Source: Mixta gaviniae
Lineage (GTDB): Bacteria > Pseudomonadota > Gammaproteobacteria > Enterobacterales > Enterobacteriaceae
NCBI RefSeq assembly: GCF_002953195.1
Contig: NZ_CP026377.1
Location: forward strand, 3,224,001 to 3,288,000
DNA length: 64,000 nt
Direction of reading: 5' to 3'
Shown: positions 58,814 through 64,000 of the stretch, piece after piece
How the letters are laid out: each line of letters begins with the position of its first letter
How positions within the stretch are numbered: the stretch's first letter is position 1
Notes under the pieces: model-generated
Seen by the model: the letters and a program-made list of their open reading frames with translations, nothing else
Told to the model about the DNA's origin: nothing
Databases searched by the model: none
Made by a program: the position numbers and the translations under genes

Positions 58814-59836
58814 TCAGGCGTTAGCGTCGATAACGTCGCGGATACGCGCCTTATAGGTTTCCAGTTTCTGCGGCGTCATCATGCGACGCTCATCGTCCAG
58901 CACCACGCCGCCAACATCGTCGGCGATGCGCTGCGCGGACTGCAGCATCAGCTTAAAGTTTTGGTTCGGATCGCCATAGGACGGCACCATCATAAAGATC
59001 GAGACGCCAGGCGTAGTGAAATCGGTCATCGCATCCGGATTGAACGAGCCGGGTTTCACCATATTGGCCAGGCTGAACAGTACCGGGCCGCTACCTGCCG
59101 GGCTTAAATGGCGATGGAAAATGTTCATTTCGCCGAACTGGAAGCCCGCCTGCAGGACGCCCTGCAGCAGGCTTTCGCCGTTCAGCTCGCCGCCGGCGTG
59201 TGCGGCGACGTGCAGCACCAGCACGGTCTCTTTGCGGCGCGCGACTTCACGCGGCTGCTCCGGCTCGGCCGGCGCAACCGGGGCCTCTGCCTCGGCAGGA
59301 ACTAACGGCGCGTCGTCATCTTCATCTTCGTCGAGCCACTGTGGCTCATCATCCGGCTCCGGCATGGCGGGCTGCGGCTGACGCGGCGCTTCAGGCTGAC
59401 GCGTCGGCTGCGCTACCGGCGCAGGGCGCGCGATCTGCGGCTGCGCCTCATCCTCTACCCCGGCGAGCGCGTCGCCATCAAGCAGCGGATCGCGTTCCGG
59501 CCGCGGCGCGACAGGAACGGAATGACGTACGGGCTGAGGTTGCGGCTTACGCGGCGCAGGACGTGGTGCAGGCTCTTCGTCATCTGCAGCAAAGCCATCA
59601 AAAGAGGGTTCATTGTGTGAAGGTTTGGCGGCGGTGCGACGCGCGCGCGCCTCGCCTGCCCCGCTGGCGTCATCCCCGGTCAGGCTCTCTTCATCATCCT
59701 GCTTTAAACGCTTGTGCGGGCGATCGCGAAACACAGATGAGCGCTCTTTACGGCTGGTCCACAGACCGTGAAGCAGCAGCGCTATTATGGCGATCGCGCC
59801 AACAACGATTAATATCAGACGCAAATCCTGCATCAT
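58814..59836 (-). CDS. zipA: Cell division protein ZipA
   Basis: About 340 aa: N-terminal membrane anchor ([26 protein letters not shown]), a charged stretch ([16 protein letters not shown]), a long Pro/Gln/Glu-rich linker (residues 45-195) and the FtsZ-binding domain ([23 protein letters not shown]...[11 protein letters not shown]). It tethers FtsZ to the membrane. The start at 59836 is the conserved MMQDL; 59875 would add 13 unrelated residues. Confidence 0.97.
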   Translation of the reverse strand: MMQDLRLILIVVGAIAIIALLLHGLWTSRKERSSVFRDRPHKRLKQDDEESLTGDDASGAGEARARRTAAKPSHNEPSFDGFAADDEEPAPRPAPRKPQPQPVRHSVPVAPRPERDPLLDGDALAGVEDEAQPQIARPAPVAQPTRQPEAPRQPQPAMPEPDDEPQWLDEDEDDDAPLVPAEAEAPVAPAEPEQPREVARRKETVLVLHVAAHAGGELNGESLLQGVLQAGFQFGEMNIFHRHLSPAGSGPVLFSLANMVKPGSFNPDAMTDFTTPGVSIFMMVPSYGDPNQNFKLMLQSAQRIADDVGGVVLDDERRMMTPQKLETYKARIRDVIDANA

Positions 59837-60054
59837 TGTATTCTCTGTTGTTCCAATACCTTGCCACCACGGCAAACTTTATCCTCTAACTGTATTTGTC
59901 CCGCTAAACAAGTGCAAGTCTGCGCCGTCTTTTCTGACAAATAAGATAGAGCCATCCCGCTTTTTTGCTGTTTTTTCAGCCAAAAGACAACTGGTAAGCG
60001 CAAAAACTCAGGTTATGATAGCCTGGCCTGACCAACAGAGGAGAAAAACTGTCG

Positions 60055-60846
60055 ATGTCTACGCCTTCCCCCGCTTCTTACAACGGCATTCATTACTTTG
60101 CGCAAGGCTGGAAATTGGTCCGTCTGCCAGGCATACGTCGCTTCGTGGTGATCCCGCTGCTGGTGAATATTGTGCTGCTCGGCGGCGCGTTTATCTGGCT
60201 TTTTCGCCGCCTGAACCAGTGGATCCCGCAGTTGATGTCCCATGTGCCGGACTGGCTTCAGTGGCTCAGCTACCTGCTCTGGCCGCTGACGGTGATCTCT
60301 ATCGTGCTGGTGTTCAGCTACTTCTTCTCGACTATTGCTAACTGGATCGCCGCGCCTTTTTGCGGCCTGCTGGCGGAGCAGCTGGAAGGCAGGCTGACCG
60401 GCCAGCCATTGCCTGACAGCGGCTGGCTGGCGGTGGCGAAAGATTTTCCACGTATTATGAAGCGCGAATGGCAAAAGCTGGCCTGGTATCTGCCGCGCGC
60501 AGCGGGCCTGCTGCTGCTCTACTTTATTCCTGGCTTCGGCCAGACGGTGGCGCCGGTGCTGTGGTTCCTGTTTAGCGCCTGGATGCTCTCAATTCAGTAT
60601 TGCGATTACCCGTTCGACAACCACAAGGTGAGCTTTCAGACTATGCGCGGCGCGCTGCGGCGTCACAAAACCGATAATATGCAGTTCGGCGCGCTGGTGA
60701 GCCTGTTTACCATGATCCCGCTGCTCAATCTGGCCATCATGCCGGTCGCCGTCTGCGGTGCGACTGCGATGTGGGTCGATCGCTATCGCGGCCAGCTGGG
60801 GCAGCACAACCTGCGCGCTGCGGCGTCGACGAGCAAAAGCCGTTAA
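60055..60846 (+). CDS. cysZ: Sulfate transporter CysZ
   Basis: A 263-aa membrane protein of the CysZ family: [52 protein letters not shown] and [17 protein letters not shown]. It supplies sulfate for cysteine synthesis. Precedes cysK (174 bases) and is divergent from zipA, as in E. coli. Confidence 0.95.
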   Translation: MSTPSPASYNGIHYFAQGWKLVRLPGIRRFVVIPLLVNIVLLGGAFIWLFRRLNQWIPQLMSHVPDWLQWLSYLLWPLTVISIVLVFSYFFSTIANWIAAPFCGLLAEQLEGRLTGQPLPDSGWLAVAKDFPRIMKREWQKLAWYLPRAAGLLLLYFIPGFGQTVAPVLWFLFSAWMLSIQYCDYPFDNHKVSFQTMRGALRRHKTDNMQFGALVSLFTMIPLLNLAIMPVAVCGATAMWVDRYRGQLGQHNLRAAASTSKSR

Positions 60847-61020
60847 CGCCTGCCGCGCGGCGCTAAAAGCCGCGCGGCGGCCCGCGCCATCAGCCTTATG
60901 CCATTCGGAAAGGGCTTATTTCGGCTAAACATATACATATACTATTTCCTTCCTTCCTTGCGAAACTGGAAAAGGTATGCTTTCACGGTTCCCTGAAATT
61001 CATACAGTTAAGGACGGGCT

Positions 61021-61989
61021 ATGAGCAAGATTTACGAAGACAATTCTCTGACAATCGGTCATACGCCGCTGGTTCGTCTGAACCGCATCGGCAACGGACG
61101 CATCCTGGCGAAGGTGGAATCCCGTAACCCGAGCTTCAGCGTCAAGTGCCGTATCGGTGCCAATATGATTTGGGACGCAGAAAAACGCGGCATTTTGAAG
61201 CCGGGTGTCGAACTGGTAGAGCCGACCAGCGGCAACACCGGCATCGCGCTGGCCTATGTCGCTGCCGCGCGCGGTTACAAGCTGACGCTGACCATGCCTG
61301 AAACCATGTCCGTCGAACGTCGCAAACTGTTAAAAGCGCTGGGCGCCAGCCTGGTGTTGACCGAAGGCGCGAAAGGCATGAAAGGCGCCATCGGCAAAGC
61401 GGAAGAGATTGTCGCCAGCAATCCGGATAAGTTCCTGATGCTGCAGCAGTTCAGTAACCCGGCCAACCCGGAAATCCATGAAAAAACCACTGGCCCGGAA
61501 ATTTGGGAAGATACCGACGGCGAGGTGGATGTCTTTATCTCCGGCGTCGGCACCGGCGGCACCCTCACCGGGGTCACGCGCTACATTAAAAACACCAGGG
61601 GTAAAAAAGATCTGATCAGCGTGGCAGTCGAGCCGACCGATTCGCCGGTGATCGCGCAGACGCTGGCAGGCCAGGAAGTGAAGCCCGGCCCGCACAAGAT
61701 TCAGGGCATCGGTGCCGGCTTTATTCCCGGCAACCTCGATCTGAGCCTGGTGGACCGTGTGGTTGCCATCACCAATGAAGAAGCGATCTCCACCGCCCGC
61801 CGCCTGATGGACGAAGAAGGCATTCTGGCCGGTATCTCTTCCGGCGCAGCGGTCGCGGCCGCGCTGAAGCTGCAGGAAGATGACGCTTTCGCCAATAAAA
61901 ATATCGTGGTTATCCTGCCCTCTTCCGGCGAACGCTACCTCAGCACCGCCCTGTTTGCCGACCTGTTTACCGAAAAAGAGCTGCAATAG
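61021..61989 (+). CDS. cysK: O-acetylserine sulfhydrylase A (cysteine synthase)
   Basis: A 322-aa PLP enzyme; PLP lysine K42 in [11 protein letters not shown], the substrate loop [13 protein letters not shown] and the phosphate loop [15 protein letters not shown]. It makes cysteine from O-acetylserine and sulfide. The AT-rich region 60930-61000 is the expected CysB-controlled promoter, although no consensus site is claimed. Confidence 0.98.
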   Translation: MSKIYEDNSLTIGHTPLVRLNRIGNGRILAKVESRNPSFSVKCRIGANMIWDAEKRGILKPGVELVEPTSGNTGIALAYVAAARGYKLTLTMPETMSVERRKLLKALGASLVLTEGAKGMKGAIGKAEEIVASNPDKFLMLQQFSNPANPEIHEKTTGPEIWEDTDGEVDVFISGVGTGGTLTGVTRYIKNTRGKKDLISVAVEPTDSPVIAQTLAGQEVKPGPHKIQGIGAGFIPGNLDLSLVDRVVAITNEEAISTARRLMDEEGILAGISSGAAVAAALKLQEDDAFANKNIVVILPSSGERYLSTALFADLFTEKELQ

Positions 61990-62014
61990 TAGTGCCAGGA
62001 TGATAATGCTGGTG

Positions 62015-62042
62015 AAAAAAGCACCCTGCCGGGTGCTTTTTT
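62015..62042 (+). terminator. Terminator after cysK
   Basis: GCACCC-TGCC-GGGTGC stem flanked by A6 and T6. Confidence 0.92.
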
Positions 62043-62385
62043 GTGGCACGCATCAAACTTTTACCACCTCGAACATTGATTCACTCCGGTAGCTCTGGTA
62101 TTTAAGCTGACAATTATTTCGGACCACAAAATTAATCGCCGCTTGAACTGGATCAAGCTGAATCGATTTACTGATTTGGCGGAATCGCGCAACACGCGGC
62201 ATAATGAGGAGTAGAGCAGCGAAGCGAAACTTGCCGTTTTTTGCCCCGTCAGCTCTCATACCTTAATTGCGCATTTTTTGGTGAGTCCTGTACTCGAACC
62301 AGCGCGACCTTCACAGGCTAAAGTTTAACCGCCAGGCTAGACTTTAGAGACAAAACACCAAACCTAATTAAGTTGGGGAAACATA
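62043..62385 (+). promoter_or_regulatory. ptsHI upstream region
   Basis: About 340 bases without an ORF between the cysK terminator and ptsH. In E. coli this interval carries several pts promoters with CRP and Mlc sites; I could not single out a confident match here. Confidence 0.5.
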
Positions 62386-62643
62386 ATGTTCCAGCAAGAA
62401 GTTACCATCACCGCACCTAATGGCCTGCATACTCGTCCGGCTGCTCAGTTTGTAAAAGAAGCTAAAGCCTTTGCCTCTGAAATCACCGTGACCTCCAATG
62501 GCAAATCTGCCAGTGCGAAAAGCCTGTTCAAACTGCAGACGCTGGGTCTGACTCAGGGCACCGTGGTGACACTGTCTGCTGAAGGCGAAGATGAGCAGCA
62601 GGCCGTTGAGCATCTGGTCAAACTGATGGCTGAGCTCGAGTAA
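62386..62643 (+). CDS. ptsH: Phosphocarrier protein HPr
   Basis: An 85-aa protein with the phosphorylated His15 in PNGLHTRPA and Ser46 in [13 protein letters not shown]. It passes phosphate from Enzyme I to the PTS permeases, including the BglF-type permease encoded at 28-30 kb, and also to PRD proteins such as BglG. Confidence 0.99.
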   Translation: MFQQEVTITAPNGLHTRPAAQFVKEAKAFASEITVTSNGKSASAKSLFKLQTLGLTQGTVVTLSAEGEDEQQAVEHLVKLMAELE

Positions 62644-62799
62644 TCGTCAGCCGCCGAAAAAACCGTTTCATCAGGCAACTGAGTGCAAACATATTGATCG
62701 CGGACATCATGTCCGCGTTGTTGCATCCGTAAAGTACGGTTCCGCCGGATTCTGGCACCTCGTTCCGCCTGGTAGGCATCGTTATAAAAAGGTAGGGTT

Positions 62800-64000
62800 A
62801 TGATTTCAGGAATTTTAGCATCACCGGGTATCGCTTTCGGCAAGGCACTTTTGCTGAAGGAAGATGAAATCGTTATCAACCGGAAGAAAATTTCTGCCGA
62901 TCAGGTTGATCAGGAAGTCGCGCGCTTTATCGAAGGCCGTCGCAAAGCCGCCGAACAGCTCGAAGCCATTAAAATCAAAGCGGGCGAAACCTTCGGCGAA
63001 GAAAAAGAAGCGATCTTCGAAGGCCACATCATGCTGCTGGAAGACGAAGAGCTTGAGCAGGAGATCATCAGCCTGATCAAAGACGAGCTGGCTTCCGCCG
63101 ATGCGGCGACCCACAGCGTGATCGAAGGCCAGGCGAAAGCCCTGGAAGAGCTGGACGACGAATACCTGAAAGAGCGCGCCGCTGACGTGCGTGACATCGG
63201 CAAACGTCTGCTGCAGAACATCCTCGGCCTGCATATCGTCGATCTGAGCGCAATCAAAGACGAAGTGGTGCTGGTGGCGAAAGATCTGACGCCGTCTGAA
63301 ACCGCGCAGCTGAACCTGAAAAAAGTGCTGGGCTTTATCACCGACCTGGGCGGTCGCACTTCGCATACCTCCATTATGGCGCGTTCGCTTGAGCTGCCAG
63401 CTATTGTCGGCACCGGTGACGTCACCAGTCGCGTTAAGAACGATGATTATGTGATTCTGGATGGCGTTAACAACAAGGTCTACGTTAACCCGACTGCTGA
63501 AGTCATCGAAGAGCTGAAAGCGGTACAGCATCAATACCTGAGCGAGAAAAACGAACTCGCCAAGCTGAAAGATCTGCCGGCGATCACGCTGGACGGTCAT
63601 CAGGTTGAAGTAGGCGCCAACATCGGCACCGTGCGCGACATCCCGGGTGCCGAGCGCAACGGCGCCGAATGCGTCGGCCTCTACCGCACCGAATTCCTGT
63701 TTATGGATCGCGATGCGCTGCCGACCGAAGAAGAGCAGTTCCAGGCTTACAAAGCGGTCGCGGAAGCGATGGGCTCACAGGCAGTGATCGTCCGCACCAT
63801 GGATATCGGTGGCGATAAAGACCTGCCGTACATGAACCTGCCGAAAGAAGAGAACCCGTTCCTCGGCTGGCGCGCCATCCGCATCGCCATGGATCGCAAA
63901 GAGATCCTGCATGCGCAGCTGCGCGCTATCCTGCGCGCCTCCGCGTTCGGTAAGTTGCGCATTATGTTCCCGATGATTATCTCTGTTGAGGAAGTACGCT
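62800..64000 (+). CDS. ptsI: PTS Enzyme I, 3' end outside window
   Basis: The first 400 codons of Enzyme I, starting [25 protein letters not shown]. The phosphorylated His189 is in [13 protein letters not shown]; the PEP-binding domain begins with [11 protein letters not shown] and the frame is open at the edge. It autophosphorylates from PEP and feeds HPr. crr is expected next. Confidence 0.98.
   Translation, partial: MISGILASPGIAFGKALLLKEDEIVINRKKISADQVDQEVARFIEGRRKAAEQLEAIKIKAGETFGEEKEAIFEGHIMLLEDEELEQEIISLIKDELASADAATHSVIEGQAKALEELDDEYLKERAADVRDIGKRLLQNILGLHIVDLSAIKDEVVLVAKDLTPSETAQLNLKKVLGFITDLGGRTSHTSIMARSLELPAIVGTGDVTSRVKNDDYVILDGVNNKVYVNPTAEVIEELKAVQHQYLSEKNELAKLKDLPAITLDGHQVEVGANIGTVRDIPGAERNGAECVGLYRTEFLFMDRDALPTEEEQFQAYKAVAEAMGSQAVIVRTMDIGGDKDLPYMNLPKEENPFLGWRAIRIAMDRKEILHAQLRAILRASAFGKLRIMFPMIISVEEVR

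Overview
The window looks like a chromosome segment of a gammaproteobacterium in the Enterobacterales, most likely an Erwiniaceae member (Pantoea/Mixta-like). From about 37.9 kb to the end the gene order follows the E. coli K-12 ypdK-alaC-ypdAB ... glk ... ypeC-mntH-nupC ... yfeC-gltX-valUXY-lysV ... yfeR-yfeH-ypeB-ligA-zipA-cysZ-cysK-ptsHI segment. An ipdC-type indolepyruvate decarboxylase sits next to glk, as in plant-associated relatives. The genus is an inference from gene content; no 16S gene is present.

1-16.0 kb is the early half of a lambdoid prophage whose structural half lies off the left edge. A lysogeny switch (cro, cI and six matching 13-bp operators in OR and OL) separates two operons. 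The 'right' operon reads on the minus strand: cro, nutR, cII, a 47-aa ORF, an O-type initiator carrying a four-iteron origin, a DnaB-type helicase, small ORFs, ninB and an HNH endonuclease. The helicase gene is interrupted in its P-loop by a 340-aa class 3-type intein with a LAGLIDADG endonuclease. The 'left' operon reads on the plus strand: nutL, N-type antiterminator, KilAC antirepressor, many small ORFs, a recT/YqaJ-exonuclease recombination pair, a DNA adenine methylase-like protein and an AlpA/Xis-like protein. Two uncharacterised genes follow cI in the position of lambda rexAB.

16.0-19.3 kb is a low-GC scar: an 11-nt match to the 3' end of tRNA-Glu, a P4-type integrase with three in-frame stops, a small membrane protein, and a polymorphic-toxin/immunity pair whose toxin (HExxH metallopeptidase-like) is split by one base.

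19.3-37.8 kb holds accessory chromosomal genes: yaiL, an RluA-type pseudouridine synthase (frameshifted), a cold-shock-domain protein, a chemoreceptor with a sigma-28 promoter, a YmgB-like connector, a YhjX-type MFS transporter with YpdB-like operators, an SMP-30 lactonase, a bglG-bglF-bglB aryl-beta-glucoside operon with two RAT/terminator switches (bglF frameshifted), small lipoproteins, a universal stress protein, and an IclR regulator divergent from an EmrB/EmrA-like efflux pair.

37.9-64 kb is the conserved backbone: alanine aminotransferase alaC, the pyruvate-sensing pair ypdAB (whose known E. coli target yhjX is also in this window), glk, ipdC, gpr, ypeC, mntH with an MntR box, nupC, two tRNA-Ala, an FNT-family channel, yfeC, gltX, three tRNA-Val and one tRNA-Lys followed by a duplicated tRNA-tail repeat, an FlxA-like gene, yfeR/yfeH, ypeB, ligA, zipA, cysZ, cysK, ptsH and partial ptsI. 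Three genes in the window (toxin, RluA-like, bglF) are each broken by a single base in a homopolymer, which points to sequencing indels as much as to real decay.
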